Shown here piece after piece: positions 8,730 to 18,381 of a stretch of 64,000 bases of DNA (within the stretch, counting starts at the first letter, position 1; each line of letters begins with the position of its first letter). This stretch comes from Gordonia polyisoprenivorans. Lineage in GTDB: Bacteria; Actinomycetota; Actinomycetes; Mycobacteriales; Mycobacteriaceae. Location: the NCBI RefSeq assembly GCF_017654315.1, contig NZ_CP072203.1, forward strand, positions 4,588,001 to 4,652,000, read 5' to 3'. The notes under the pieces were generated by a model that was given only the letters and a program-made list of their open reading frames with translations, did no database searches and was not told the DNA's origin. The position numbers and the translations under genes were made by a program.

Positions 8730-10468
8730 AACTCGACGTATTCGTCGCCGTCGAGGACGTACACGGGATCGTCGCCGGTGTCGCCGAACGACTCGGTACG
8801 CAACTGTGTCCGCATGTTCTTGAAGGTCGAGGTGTGCTCGAGATGGTCGGTAAGCCGGACGAACAGTGGCACCGCGTATCCGGGCAGTCCGGAGCGGACA
8901 TGCTCGGCGAAGGCGACCGGGTCGAACGTGGCGCCGGACGTGAGGCTGATCGCGGCCATACCGGCCTTGCCGTCGACCCCGGGCACCTGCACCCCGAACA
9001 CCACCGCCTCCTCGACGGCCGGGTGGGCATCGAGGACGGCCTCGACCTCGGTGGTCGCCACGTTCTCACCCTTCCACCGGAACGTGTCGCCGATCCGGTC
9101 GACGAATCCGATGTGCGAAAACCCTTGGTCGCGTACCACATCGCCACTGTTGAACCACCTGTCGCCGGCTGTGAACGCTCCGGTGACGACCTTCTTCTCC
9201 GATGCCGACGGATCGGTGTAGCCGTCGAACGGGACGCGCCGGTTGATCTCGGCCAGGAGTAGGCCGGTCCCATGCCGGGGTACCTTGACGACCTTGCCAT
9301 CGGGTCCTCGCCGCGGTTGCCCGGTGTCCTCGTCGTACTCGACGATGGCATATTTCAGGGGCGACCAGCCGGCCGTCTTGGGGATGCCGAGGACGTTGAT
9401 GAAGCCGATGTTGGCCTCACTCGCGGCATAGAGTTCGACGATGCGGTCGATGCCGAACCGTTCGGTGAACGCATCCCAGATGTCGGGGCGCAAGCCGTTG
9501 CCCACCGCCACCCGCAATCGGTGGGCGCGATCGGTGGGCCGCTCCGGTTGCGCGAGCAGGTACCGGCAGAGTTCACCGATATAGCAGAACGCCGTCGCGT
9601 CGTTCTCGATGATCTCGTCGATGAATCCCGACGCGGAGAACTGTCGGCCGATCGCCAGGCACGCACCCGAGGCGAGCACAGACGACACCGAGATCGTCAG
9701 TGCGTTGTTGTGGTAGAAGGGCAGCGCGGTGTACATGACGTCGTCGCGGCGCAACCGAATGCCGAGCCCGCCGATGCCCGACATCGCCGCGAGCCACCGA
9801 TAGTGGCTCATCTTGCTGGCCTTGGGAAATCCCGTCGTTCCGGAGGTGAAGATGTATAACGCGTTGTCCGACATCGGGATCGAGTCGGTCACGGCGGGAT
9901 TGCGCGGGGAACACCGCGCCGCGCCTCCGTGTAACTCGGCGAAGTCGAGGCGGACCTCGGGCAGCGCCGACTCCGGTACGGACTCGAGCACCTCGGCGAG
10001 ATCGGGTTGGTAGATCAGGACCTTCGCGCCGATGAGCCCCAAGCTGTGTTCGAGGACCGACCCGCGCTGGTGAAAGTTGAGCATCCCCGCAATCGCCCCG
10101 AGTTTCACGATCGCCAGCATGGTGATCACCACGTCGGGATGGTTGCGCGATTCGATGGCCACGACGTCGCCGCGTGAGATCCCCTGCCGACTCAGGAAGT
10201 CCGCGATCCGGTTGGCGTGCGCGTTGGCGTCACGGTAGGTGATCGACCGCCCCTCGAAGCGCAGGAAATCGCGATCGGGATAGGCCTCGACGGACTGGAC
10301 GAAACGCTTCCCGATGGACATCTGCCGACCGGGCGGGCGCGGGATCAGCGCCGGCAACGACCGCAGTACTCCCCCGAGGTCCGGGCGCAGAGACGCGAGC
10401 CCCGACAGGATGTCTCGCAGGGTGATGTCGGGGAGAAGTCCCGTATCTGCCGAATGCGGAGTTGTCAT
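8672..10468 (-). CDS. FadD6-like long-chain acyl-CoA synthetase
   Basis: Activates fatty acids to acyl-CoA through an acyl-adenylate; FATP-like subgroup. The AMP-binding P-loop YIFTSGTTGFPKAS, the YAASEANIGFIN region, the GDVVRDQGFSHIGFVDRIGDTFRWKGEN hinge area and a C-terminal domain are all present. ATG 10468 follows AAAGGA and gives the N-terminal length of M. tuberculosis FadD6 as I recall it. An alternative GTG 10507 overlaps the upstream gene's stop by 4 bp. As last gene of the mce operon it probably traps imported fatty acids as CoA esters. Confidence 0.9.
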   Translation of the reverse strand: MTTPHSADTGLLPDITLRDILSGLASLRPDLGGVLRSLPALIPRPPGRQMSIGKRFVQSVEAYPDRDFLRFEGRSITYRDANAHANRIADFLSRQGISRGDVVAIESRNHPDVVITMLAIVKLGAIAGMLNFHQRGSVLEHSLGLIGAKVLIYQPDLAEVLESVPESALPEVRLDFAELHGGAARCSPRNPAVTDSIPMSDNALYIFTSGTTGFPKASKMSHYRWLAAMSGIGGLGIRLRRDDVMYTALPFYHNNALTISVSSVLASGACLAIGRQFSASGFIDEIIENDATAFCYIGELCRYLLAQPERPTDRAHRLRVAVGNGLRPDIWDAFTERFGIDRIVELYAASEANIGFINVLGIPKTAGWSPLKYAIVEYDEDTGQPRRGPDGKVVKVPRHGTGLLLAEINRRVPFDGYTDPSASEKKVVTGAFTAGDRWFNSGDVVRDQGFSHIGFVDRIGDTFRWKGENVATTEVEAVLDAHPAVEEAVVFGVQVPGVDGKAGMAAISLTSGATFDPVAFAEHVRSGLPGYAVPLFVRLTDHLEHTSTFKNMRTQLRTESFGDTGDDPVYVLDGDEYVEFYDGFVTALAGPRAAVRPS

Positions 10469-10503
10469 CACGTCCTTTCCCGGGGCATCCACCTCGGTGC
10501 CCG

Positions 10504-11205
10504 TCACTTGCCCGGCAGGGGCGAGATGCCGCCGCTGATGTCGGTGATCTGCCAGTTCTTGCCGTCCACCGTTATCGGGTATAGCGCAGTCGTCTTCACC
10601 CCGTCCGGTGATTGGACGTTACTGGTGGTCACGTCGAGGAAGACCTGAACGTGGTACGTGCCGTCGTTGTGGGTGGCGATGTCGCTGCCGACGAGCGTGC
10701 CGGTCGACACCCACTGCAGTTGCCCGAGAAGATCACGCAACGCGGGTTCGCTGGTCTGGAACTGCTGTGCCAGCGGCTGGTTGACGTGTGAACGCAACGC
10801 CGCGAACCACGGGTCGAAATTGCGGTAGTCGATCCGCGCGGCGGCCACCGCATAGTCGGAGGCGAGTTGTCGTGCGTGCGCCTCGTCGGCCGACTGTGCG
10901 CGCAACGCATCGAGCTCGTCGCCACGCTGGTGCGCTTGCCACCCGACGACGCCCGTCGCGACTGCCAACGCCAGGATCACCGCGACGATCATCGACACCA
11001 CGAACGGCCGCGAACGCAGCCGGGCCGTCAGCGACGCGCGGCGTCCCGGAGGCTGGTCGGCTTCTACCACCTTCTCGTCTGATTCTGTTGCCCCGTACGG
11101 TGATTCGGTATCGGCGGGTGTTCTGTCGTCCGGTGCTGTGTTGGCCTGCTCCGTGTCAGCCTGCTCCTCGGCAGTGTCCGTATCGGCAACGTCGGTGTCA
11201 CTCAT
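10504..11205 (-). CDS. Mce-associated membrane protein
   Basis: A 233-residue protein: acidic, Asp/Thr/Glu-rich N-terminus (about 70 residues), one membrane helix (residues about 78-100) and an extracytoplasmic domain with NTF2-like features ending in WQITDISGG. This is the usual layout of the small Mce-associated (Mas) proteins encoded after mceF, which are thought to stabilise the Mce complex. The start codon overlaps the stop of a 27-codon ORF that itself overlaps mceF. Confidence 0.85.
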   Translation of the reverse strand: MSDTDVADTDTAEEQADTEQANTAPDDRTPADTESPYGATESDEKVVEADQPPGRRASLTARLRSRPFVVSMIVAVILALAVATGVVGWQAHQRGDELDALRAQSADEAHARQLASDYAVAAARIDYRNFDPWFAALRSHVNQPLAQQFQTSEPALRDLLGQLQWVSTGTLVGSDIATHNDGTYHVQVFLDVTTSNVQSPDGVKTTALYPITVDGKNWQITDISGGISPLPGK

Positions 11206-11285
11206 GTCATCTCGGTTCGTGTCGGTGGGCGGTGGGGATTCTCGGGCTCGTGGCGGCCGATGCGGCTCGGTGGTGGCGCGGTCAT
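11202..11285 (-). CDS. 27-residue micro-ORF bridging mceF and the Mas gene
   Basis: The ORF starts at the ATGA that also contains the mceF stop and ends at the ATGA that contains the start of the Mas gene. The peptide (begins MTAPPPSRIG) is Pro/Arg/His-rich with no recognisable domain. Its likely role is passive: it keeps ribosomes moving through a 76-bp gap so that all mce cistrons stay translationally coupled. It may not make a functional peptide. Confidence 0.4.
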   Translation of the reverse strand: MTAPPPSRIGRHEPENPHRPPTRTEMT

Positions 11286-12241
11286 GGCGGGTCCGCCACG
11301 GTCAGTCGCAGGACGCCGTTCTCGTCGACGATCCGCAATCCTTGCTCGACCAGGGTCGCCAGATTCACCCGACCGGCCGGTGCGACTGCGGTCAGGGCGG
11401 GCTGGAGCACCCGCATGATCGCGGCGACGTCGGGCATCGTCTTGTTGAGGTACTCGCCGATCTTCTGGGTAAACGGGATGATCACGTCGTACCAACCGGT
11501 GGCGCCCTCAGTAGCCTGCGCGAGTCCGGGCAGCAGGCTCCACAAGGTGGAGAACGGAATGTTCATGTGCGCCAACTTCGGTGCGGTGGCGCGCATCACG
11601 GCGCCGATCCGGGCACCGTCGAGGCGCGTCAACAGTTCCTGTGCGTGGTCGAACAGGCCGGAGAACTCGGATCGGTAGGTGCCGATCGTGCGGGCGGTCA
11701 GCGAGGAGAATCGGCCGATGGTCGCCAGATCGGCGTCGCGGCCCTGCCAGCCCTCGGAGATGGTCCGCGCGATCTCCTCGAGGGTGGCCGGATCGAATTG
11801 GCTGGTGAGTCCGTGCATGGAAGTCAGCATGTCGGCCACCGAGACGCCCGGGTCGATGCCGTTGCCGATCACGGCACCGTCGGTGAGGTACGGGCCCGAT
11901 CCGGTGGTCGAGGTGAATTCGACGTACTGCTCGCCGACCATGGACAGATTCGCGATGCTCACCGTCGCGTCGGCCGGCACGTCCGCACCGGGCCTGATCC
12001 GGAGGGTGGCCCGCAGCCCGTCGGGTCCGGTCCGCAGATCGGTCACCGTGCCGACCTGGATGCCGTTATAGAGCACCGACGAATCATTCTGCAGGCCACC
12101 GGATTCGGTGAGTTCCAGCGATACGGTGTCGTATCGGGTGAACGGGTGCAGATGCAGGACGCCGACGACGAGGTAGGCGCTGAGCGAGATCGACACCACC
12201 ACCAGCATCACCAGGCTCCCGATCGTGCGGCGTGCGGTCAT
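11282..12241 (-). CDS. mceF: Mce family protein, MceF position
   Basis: A 319-residue substrate-binding component of an Mce lipid importer. One N-terminal membrane anchor (residues about 8-28) is followed by the MCE/MlaD domain (about 35-115, with VLYNGIQVGTV and MVGEQYVEF) and a helical MCE C-terminal region. It overlaps mceE upstream by 4 bp. Shorter C-terminus than its siblings and no Cys-pair tail. Confidence 0.92.
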   Translation of the reverse strand: MTARRTIGSLVMLVVVSISLSAYLVVGVLHLHPFTRYDTVSLELTESGGLQNDSSVLYNGIQVGTVTDLRTGPDGLRATLRIRPGADVPADATVSIANLSMVGEQYVEFTSTTGSGPYLTDGAVIGNGIDPGVSVADMLTSMHGLTSQFDPATLEEIARTISEGWQGRDADLATIGRFSSLTARTIGTYRSEFSGLFDHAQELLTRLDGARIGAVMRATAPKLAHMNIPFSTLWSLLPGLAQATEGATGWYDVIIPFTQKIGEYLNKTMPDVAAIMRVLQPALTAVAPAGRVNLATLVEQGLRIVDENGVLRLTVADPP

Positions 12242-13293
12242 CGCATGGCCCCGATCATCCGGAGAACCGCGGCGACGGTCCGGGTGTCGGTCGCCGACCC
12301 GCCGGTTCTGCGGCCATCGGGTTCGGTGACGTCGACGATGTCGATCGACGGGTTACCCGCCCAGGCGACGAGTCGGTCGCCGAGCAAGTCATCGAGACGG
12401 CGGATGTCGGCGGGTGCCTGTGTGTCGAGCCGTACGGCCGTGGCGACCAATGGGTCGACGACCCCGATGAGGCCCTGAAGAGTCGCATAGCGCGGGATGA
12501 TCAGGTTGCCGATGGGGACGACTTTGGGCCCCAAGGCATTCAAGACGTTCGACAGTCCGAGGAATGCCGAGACCGCGCCGCTGACCCGTCGCGGCCCGAA
12601 TTGGAAGGCGAACGCCAATCGGGACCGGTTGACGTCGAGGGTGTGCGAGATCGTCTCGATCGAATCGATCATCGACCGGATGTCGTCGCCCTGACCCGCG
12701 CTGCGCGCGATCAGCGCGCGCAGCACCTCGATGCCGACGTCACGTTCGGTGGTGTCGGACGGAAAAGCCTTGTTGGCGTTGGTGATGATGCGTTGCAGGG
12801 TGGCGATGGTGCCTCCGTTGGCGAGTGCGGCCACACCTCCGAGAAGATCTTCGACCTGTGGTGACACCGTGGTCCTCGACAGCGGGATCGTCTGGCCGGC
12901 GGCGATGGTCGCGGTGGTGGCGCCGGCCGGTGGTGACAGCGCGATGAAGAAGTCGCCGAGCAGGGTCGCCTGCACGAGTTCGGCGGTCGTGCCGGCGGGC
13001 AGCCGGACGTCGGCGGAGAGATCGACGGTCGCGACCGCCACCCGGCGACCGTCGTGTTCGGCCAGACCCACCCCGCGCAGTACCCCGATCCGTGAGCCGT
13101 TGTAGACCACCTTGCTGCGTGCGGGAAGGTTGAGTACCGAGGCGAATTCGATGTGTAGCGGGTAGCTGTCACCGTCGACGCGGGTAGCGGGCAACGGCAG
13201 ATCGGTCGGCGCAACGCCGCACGCGGCCACGAGAACCGTGAGACTCGCCAGCACTGCCGCCCACGCTGCGCACCATCGGGATCGGATCATCAC
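12238..13293 (-). CDS. mceE: Mce family lipoprotein, MceE (LprK) position
   Basis: A 351-residue protein with a signal peptide and lipobox LVAAC (lipidated Cys at about residue 25), as expected for the fifth Mce protein. The MCE domain follows (VVYNGSRIGVLRGV, LLGDFFIAL), then a helical tail. Start at GTG 13293 overlaps the mceD stop; ATG 13290 is the alternative. The only lipoprotein in the set. Confidence 0.93.
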   Translation of the reverse strand: MMIRSRWCAAWAAVLASLTVLVAACGVAPTDLPLPATRVDGDSYPLHIEFASVLNLPARSKVVYNGSRIGVLRGVGLAEHDGRRVAVATVDLSADVRLPAGTTAELVQATLLGDFFIALSPPAGATTATIAAGQTIPLSRTTVSPQVEDLLGGVAALANGGTIATLQRIITNANKAFPSDTTERDVGIEVLRALIARSAGQGDDIRSMIDSIETISHTLDVNRSRLAFAFQFGPRRVSGAVSAFLGLSNVLNALGPKVVPIGNLIIPRYATLQGLIGVVDPLVATAVRLDTQAPADIRRLDDLLGDRLVAWAGNPSIDIVDVTEPDGRRTGGSATDTRTVAAVLRMIGAMR

Positions 13294-14396
13294 CGGCCCC
13301 TTGCGGACGCGAGTACGAGTTGGACCAGCGCGAGGTCGACGTGTCCGGTGGCTCCGGGCGACGGCCGGCAGGCCTGTGCCATGACCGCGTTGACCGCCGC
13401 GCAGACCGCCGAGCTCGACGACGCGGTGACCCGCACCGCCGGAGGAGCCGTCTCGATTCCACCGACTGCCGCGCCACGGGCGAGGATGCGTTGGACTCCT
13501 GTCGACACCAGGGGCAACCGCCGCAGCAAGGCGAGGATCTGATCCATCGGGATGCGATCGAGTAACGGCATGAGAGCGTCGAGGACGGCGAACACCGGCG
13601 GCGAGGAGGTACGGATGAGACGCAACAGCGACGGGGTCAGTTGGGTGGTCTGGACGACGGCCGGATTGAGCACCGAGAACCAGGCATCGAAGGTCTCGGC
13701 GAATTCACCGAGTTTGGTCAGTCCGAGTTGAAGATCCGGCCAGCGCTGAACGAAAAAATCGGTCAGCTCCCCCACGTTGGTCAACAGCGAACGCAATTGT
13801 TGATCCCGTAGCCCCGGGTCGCCCAGCGCCGCGGCGAGCCCGGCGATCGCCGCGTTGAAATCCGCGCCGGTGCCGCGCAAAGTCGCATCGACGCGATTCA
13901 TGCTGTCGCGCACCAGTTCACGGCGCTCGCCGGACTCCGATGCGGCGGCGGTGACCTGGGAGGCGAGCTTGTCGAAGGCGGCGTAGGCGGCACTGACACT
14001 GGTCGGGGTGTGCGTGCGCGCCAACGGAATACATCGCCTCATGTCCCACGCGGCGCCGGCGGTCCGACCCGACGGGATCTCCAGGTGCCGGTCGGTGACG
14101 ATCGAATCCGAGGTGGTCACCGCCGACACATCGGCCGGGAAGTCGACGGGCGTGTCGAGGGTGAACCGCACGACCACGTGCCCGGCCTGCGGGGACACGG
14201 CGGTGATGGAGCCGATCCTTACGCCGCGCATCGTGACGTCGTTTCCCGGGTAGAGGCCGACGGCGTCGGCCATGTCCGCGCACCCCGACACGTGGCCGGC
14301 TCGCCGTTCGACGATGACCAGCGTCGCAGCGACGATCACCGCGATCGTGAGCACCCCGACGATGATCCGGCGCCACCTCTTCGGTGACCGAGACAT
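13290..14396 (-). CDS. mceD: Mce family protein, MceD position
   Basis: A 368-residue protein with an N-terminal membrane helix (about 10-30), an MCE domain (VTMRGVRIGSI...VTDRHLEI) and a long helical domain. ATG 14396, one base after the mceC stop, is chosen; an upstream in-frame extension overlaps mceC. The C-terminus has a pair of Cys residues, as in neighbouring paralogues. Confidence 0.92.
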   Translation of the reverse strand: MSRSPKRWRRIIVGVLTIAVIVAATLVIVERRAGHVSGCADMADAVGLYPGNDVTMRGVRIGSITAVSPQAGHVVVRFTLDTPVDFPADVSAVTTSDSIVTDRHLEIPSGRTAGAAWDMRRCIPLARTHTPTSVSAAYAAFDKLASQVTAAASESGERRELVRDSMNRVDATLRGTGADFNAAIAGLAAALGDPGLRDQQLRSLLTNVGELTDFFVQRWPDLQLGLTKLGEFAETFDAWFSVLNPAVVQTTQLTPSLLRLIRTSSPPVFAVLDALMPLLDRIPMDQILALLRRLPLVSTGVQRILARGAAVGGIETAPPAVRVTASSSSAVCAAVNAVMAQACRPSPGATGHVDLALVQLVLASARGR

Positions 14397-14397
14397 C

Positions 14398-15432
14398 TCA
14401 GCACCGCCGATCCGGGCTCGGGACGCACAGCCCACCGGCCGTCACCTGATCGGGGGTGATCTGCACCTGCGGTGCGTTGACGACCACCGACGACAGATCC
14501 ACCCGACCCGAGGAGTTGGTGACGCCCATGGCATCTCCGATCTGATCGACGATCGCGGTCAGTGTGCCGAGGAGGTCGTCGATGCGGGCGGGCTGGGCGC
14601 GCAGGGTGTTGAGGACGTCGAGAACCTGCCGGAACGGTGGTTCGATGGTGCCGGTGAAGGCATCGACCGGCTTGGCGATGAAGGCGAACAGCGCGCCGAT
14701 CGACCGCACGGTCTCCACCCCTTCGGCCTTGACCTGATAGGCCTTGGCCCCGACGTAGCCGATCAGGCGCAGCAGTTCGACCAGATCGGCGCGCCCGCTG
14801 TTGAGTCCGGAAATGTACTCGTCGCTCAGGGCGACCGCGGCGTCGAGGTCGTCGGATCGCGCCCCGACCGCGGTGGTCAGTTGTTCGGTGTCGGCGATGA
14901 TCTGCCGGATCGCGTCGGGTTGTCCGGCCAGCGCGGCATCGACCTTGCGCAGCGTGTCGGCGATGGTCTGTCCGTTCACCTTCGACACGACGGCCCCGGA
15001 ATCGGCGAGAACGTCACTGAGCGTGTATGGCACCGACGTACGTTGCATCGGGATGATGTTGTGGCCCAGCGCTGTCCGGCCGGCCGGCAACAACGCGACG
15101 TAGTGGCCCCCGATGGCGGTGGTCAACCGGACATCGGCCGACGTCAGATCGCCCAGTGCGACATCGGAATCCACGCGCATGGTGACCTCGACGCGATCGG
15201 GGTGCAGGGCGATCGCCGACACCTCACCAACCCGCACACCGGCGATGCGGACCTCATCGCCGGATCGCAGGCCGCCGCTGGTACTCAACGCCACGAGGAC
15301 ATCGCGGTGGCCGAACGGGTCGAGGTAGATGACCCCGCACACCGCGGCGAGCACGACCGCCACCCCGAGGCCGATCATGCCCAGCCGGAATTGCCTGCGC
15401 CGCATCGATGCTTCGTCGCGTCGCCGGGTCAT
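14398..15432 (-). CDS. mceC: Mce family protein, MceC position
   Basis: A 344-residue protein. A short Arg-rich cytoplasmic N-terminus, a membrane helix, an MCE domain (VRIAGVRVGEVSAI, IGGHYVALLP) and an extended helical domain are visible; the C-terminal tail holds two Cys residues. ATG 15432 overlaps the mceB stop in ATGA; the longer frame starting at 15507 lies inside mceB and is rejected. Confidence 0.92.
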   Translation of the reverse strand: MTRRRDEASMRRRQFRLGMIGLGVAVVLAAVCGVIYLDPFGHRDVLVALSTSGGLRSGDEVRIAGVRVGEVSAIALHPDRVEVTMRVDSDVALGDLTSADVRLTTAIGGHYVALLPAGRTALGHNIIPMQRTSVPYTLSDVLADSGAVVSKVNGQTIADTLRKVDAALAGQPDAIRQIIADTEQLTTAVGARSDDLDAAVALSDEYISGLNSGRADLVELLRLIGYVGAKAYQVKAEGVETVRSIGALFAFIAKPVDAFTGTIEPPFRQVLDVLNTLRAQPARIDDLLGTLTAIVDQIGDAMGVTNSSGRVDLSSVVVNAPQVQITPDQVTAGGLCVPSPDRRC

Positions 15433-16463
15433 CGGCACACCACCACCGGGACACCCGCGAGCAGAACCCGCGTCAGCGGCGTGGGGATCGCCTGTCCCGA
15501 GCCGCACTGATAACCACCCTGCCCCGCGGCGTGCGCCGTGGCGTCGAGCGCGTCGATCAGCGCGGGCAGTCGTCCGAGGGCGGCGGTCGCGGTGTTGACG
15601 GCCGGCACCCAGGTGCGCAGCAGGTGATCGACGGTGGCGTAGTTGCCGTAGTAACTCTCATCGAGGCTCTCGAGGAGTTGCCGTACGGGCCCGAGACTGC
15701 GCGCGGCCAATCGCATCGACTCCTGGGTCTTGTCCGCCGACGCCGCAAGCACCCCGAAGGCGTCTCCCATCCGGGAGATCAGATCGTTGAGTTGCGGTGA
15801 CTTGTACCGGATCTCACCGGCGACACGGCCCAATTGGGTGATGACGGTCGCGATGAGCGTCGAACGATCGGAGACGACATCGGCGAGCTGACGCAGCTGG
15901 TTCAGCACCGAGCCCACGTCGGGGCCGCGGCCCTCGATCACCGCCAGGATGTTGTTCATCAGCGAATTGAGTTGGTCGGGTTGCAACGTGCCGAACAGCG
16001 GCCGGAGCCCGTTGAACATCTCAGTGATGTCGAAGGAACCGATGGTCCGCGAGGCCGGGATGACGGCGGTGGTGGCGAGTTCGTGTTGCGGGGCGGTGGA
16101 GTCACCTGCGGGGGTCTGCAGGTCCAGGTACCGCTGTCCGACGAGATTCAGGTAGCGGATGGCGATCTGGGTGTCGTCGTAGACCGTGGTGGTGGTGTTC
16201 ACGGTGAAGCGCACCTGCGCCTGGGCCTGGTCGCCGGAATCGTCGAGCAGCGAGATGGATTCGACCTTGCCCACCCGCACACCGAGTTCGCGGACGTCGT
16301 TGCCGACGGTCAATCCCGACACGTCGGTGAAGCGGGCGGTGAACGTCCGCCCGGCGCCGGGCACCGAGGGATCGAGCGCCTGGAAGATCACCCACCCGGC
16401 GAGCAGCATGGCGACGACGAACAGGACGAAACCCGCAGTGGCCGTGGGCCGCACCCGGTTCAT
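15429..16463 (-). CDS. mceB: Mce family protein, MceB position
   Basis: A 344-residue anchored Mce protein with one N-terminal membrane helix, an MCE domain (VRELGVRVGKVESI, LVGQRYLDLQ) and a helical Mce4_CUP1-type C-terminal region ending with two Cys residues. The start overlaps mceA's stop by 4 bp. Confidence 0.92.
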   Translation of the reverse strand: MNRVRPTATAGFVLFVVAMLLAGWVIFQALDPSVPGAGRTFTARFTDVSGLTVGNDVRELGVRVGKVESISLLDDSGDQAQAQVRFTVNTTTTVYDDTQIAIRYLNLVGQRYLDLQTPAGDSTAPQHELATTAVIPASRTIGSFDITEMFNGLRPLFGTLQPDQLNSLMNNILAVIEGRGPDVGSVLNQLRQLADVVSDRSTLIATVITQLGRVAGEIRYKSPQLNDLISRMGDAFGVLAASADKTQESMRLAARSLGPVRQLLESLDESYYGNYATVDHLLRTWVPAVNTATAALGRLPALIDALDATAHAAGQGGYQCGSGQAIPTPLTRVLLAGVPVVVCR

Positions 16464-17512
16464 CGGCCGCCACCCCCGGTACGGACGGCACCTGCGGCCA
16501 GCAAGGCCGAGGTGATCGCGGGCAACGACTCCAGCGTGAGCCCGAGGCGTAACCGCACGGTGCCGTCCACGCGCGGCAGCATCTTGTCGAGCCGGCCGAT
16601 CAGCTCGTGTGCATCGTCGGCTGCTGCGGGCACGGTGGACAGGGTGTAGCCGAGCGGGGCCCCGAGAGTGAGTGAGGCGTCGAGAACGGTGGCCAGGTCA
16701 CCCGGATCGGTGCCGACGACCTGGCCCAGGGTGATGAAGGTCTGCACGAGGCCGGTCAGCGCACCGGTGACCTTGGCCGTCTCCTGCGGGTCGGCATACA
16801 TCGCGGTCTTCTCCACCAGGGTGGTGAAGAGGTTGACGAAGGGGTCCGACAACGCGGCCGCACCGCGCAGGGTGTCGTCGGCGATACGCAGCATCTGGGC
16901 GAACGGCATCTGTTGGTGCTGATGCGCGAGTGCGAACAAATCGAAGCCCGACCGCATCAGCGGCGAGATCTGGGTGACGACCTCGTCGAGCCGGTTGATC
17001 ATCGCGGTGACCTCGGAGCCGGTGAGGGTGGAGCTGATCGATCCGATGTCACGCAGGACGCTCACCGCCGACACGTCCGACGAACCATCCTGCGCCGCAA
17101 TGATCTGTCCGTTGCGTAGCGCCGGTCCCGGTGCAGTGGGGGTCAATTCGATCCCGGTCACACCGAAGATGTTCGACGGCGCGAACGTCGCGGTGAGGTG
17201 GCCGCCGATGTGGTCGGCCTGGGTGGCGTCGACGGCCAGGCGCATCCGCTGATGCCCCTGATCGTCGATGGTGATCGACTCGACGTGCCCGACGAGCAAT
17301 CCCTGGTATTTGACGTCGGCGCCTGCCGAGAGTCCTTCGGAGATGCGATCGGAGGTCACGGTCACCTCGACGGTGTCGTCGAAGACTCCGCGCGCGTAGA
17401 GGGTCACGGGTATGGCGATGGCGGCGAGCACCGCGATCGCCGCGAGGCCCCACCGGGTCAGCACACCGGTGGACGGACCACGCCCGGACACGTCGATCGG
17501 TGGCCCGATCAT
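16460..17512 (-). CDS. mceA: Mce family protein, MceA position
   Basis: First Mce subunit, 350 residues. Membrane helix (about 18-38), MCE domain (VKYQGLLVGHVESI, NIFGVTGIELTP), then the helical tunnel-forming region. ATG 17512 overlaps the stop of the second YrbE gene in ATGA. The sequence does not show which of the known mce types (cholesterol, fatty acid or other) this is; the co-operonic FadD favours fatty acids. Confidence 0.92.
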   Translation of the reverse strand: MIGPPIDVSGRGPSTGVLTRWGLAAIAVLAAIAIPVTLYARGVFDDTVEVTVTSDRISEGLSAGADVKYQGLLVGHVESITIDDQGHQRMRLAVDATQADHIGGHLTATFAPSNIFGVTGIELTPTAPGPALRNGQIIAAQDGSSDVSAVSVLRDIGSISSTLTGSEVTAMINRLDEVVTQISPLMRSGFDLFALAHQHQQMPFAQMLRIADDTLRGAAALSDPFVNLFTTLVEKTAMYADPQETAKVTGALTGLVQTFITLGQVVGTDPGDLATVLDASLTLGAPLGYTLSTVPAAADDAHELIGRLDKMLPRVDGTVRLRLGLTLESLPAITSALLAAGAVRTGGGGR

Positions 17513-18375
17513 CCGGAGAACCTGAATCCGACGTCGGAGCCCCAGAACACGAGGGTCAAGATCATGTCGAGCACCACGATGAGGATGAAGCTGAATTTGA
17601 TGGCGCGGCCGGTGGCCGTCCCGACCCCTTCGGGTCCGCCGCGGGCGTAGTAGCCCTGATATCCGTGGACGAGGACCACGGCGACGATGAACACCACCGC
17701 CTTGATCAGCGAGTAGACGACGTCGACCGGATGCAGGAAGGCGGTGAAGTAGTGGTCATAGGTGCCGCTGGATTGACCGTGCATGCCGGTGACCACCAGC
17801 GCACAGGTGAGGTAGGCGAGGATCAAGGTGATCAGGAACAACGGGATGATGGTGATGACCCCGGCGATGGCACGTGTGCTGACGACAAACGGGATCGGTT
17901 GCACGGCTTGTGCTTCGAGTGCGTCGATCTCCTCGGCGATCCGCATCGACCCGATCTCGGCGGTCATCCGGCAACCGGCCTGCGCGGCGAACCCGATCGC
18001 CACGACGATGGGTGCGATCTCGCGGGTGGTGGCATACGCGGAGAGAAAACCGGTGAGCGGACCCATGCCGAACATGTCCAGTGAACCGAAGGCCTCGACC
18101 CCGATGGAGCCACCCACCGACGCCCCGAGAACCACCAGCACCGCGACGGTCCCACCGCCCACGATGACCGTGCCGTTGCCCCACATCATGTCACCGAGGA
18201 CGGCCAACGTCTGGCGACGATAGTGACGCAGCGCGTGCGGCATGGCGCCGAGCACCTGTGCGGTGAAGCGCAACTGATGGCCGAGCTGCGCCAGCAGCCG
18301 CGCCGGCGCTCCGGTGATCGCGCCGAGCCGGCGCACCCGCGGGTGGGCGGCGAGGTACACCTCGAGTCCCAGCAT
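17509..18375 (-). CDS. YrbE-type ABC permease (second)
   Basis: MlaE/YrbE family integral membrane permease, 288 residues, with five or six hydrophobic segments and the MlaE signature around FAAQAGCRMTAEIGSMRIAEEIDALE. It pairs with the first YrbE to form the channel of the Mce importer. ATG 18375 is preferred; TTG 18381 abuts the upstream stop exactly and is the alternative. The ATPase (MceG/Mkl) is not encoded here. Confidence 0.92.
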   Translation of the reverse strand: MLGLEVYLAAHPRVRRLGAITGAPARLLAQLGHQLRFTAQVLGAMPHALRHYRRQTLAVLGDMMWGNGTVIVGGGTVAVLVVLGASVGGSIGVEAFGSLDMFGMGPLTGFLSAYATTREIAPIVVAIGFAAQAGCRMTAEIGSMRIAEEIDALEAQAVQPIPFVVSTRAIAGVITIIPLFLITLILAYLTCALVVTGMHGQSSGTYDHYFTAFLHPVDVVYSLIKAVVFIVAVVLVHGYQGYYARGGPEGVGTATGRAIKFSFILIVVLDMILTLVFWGSDVGFRFSG

Positions 18376-18381
18376 CGGCAA

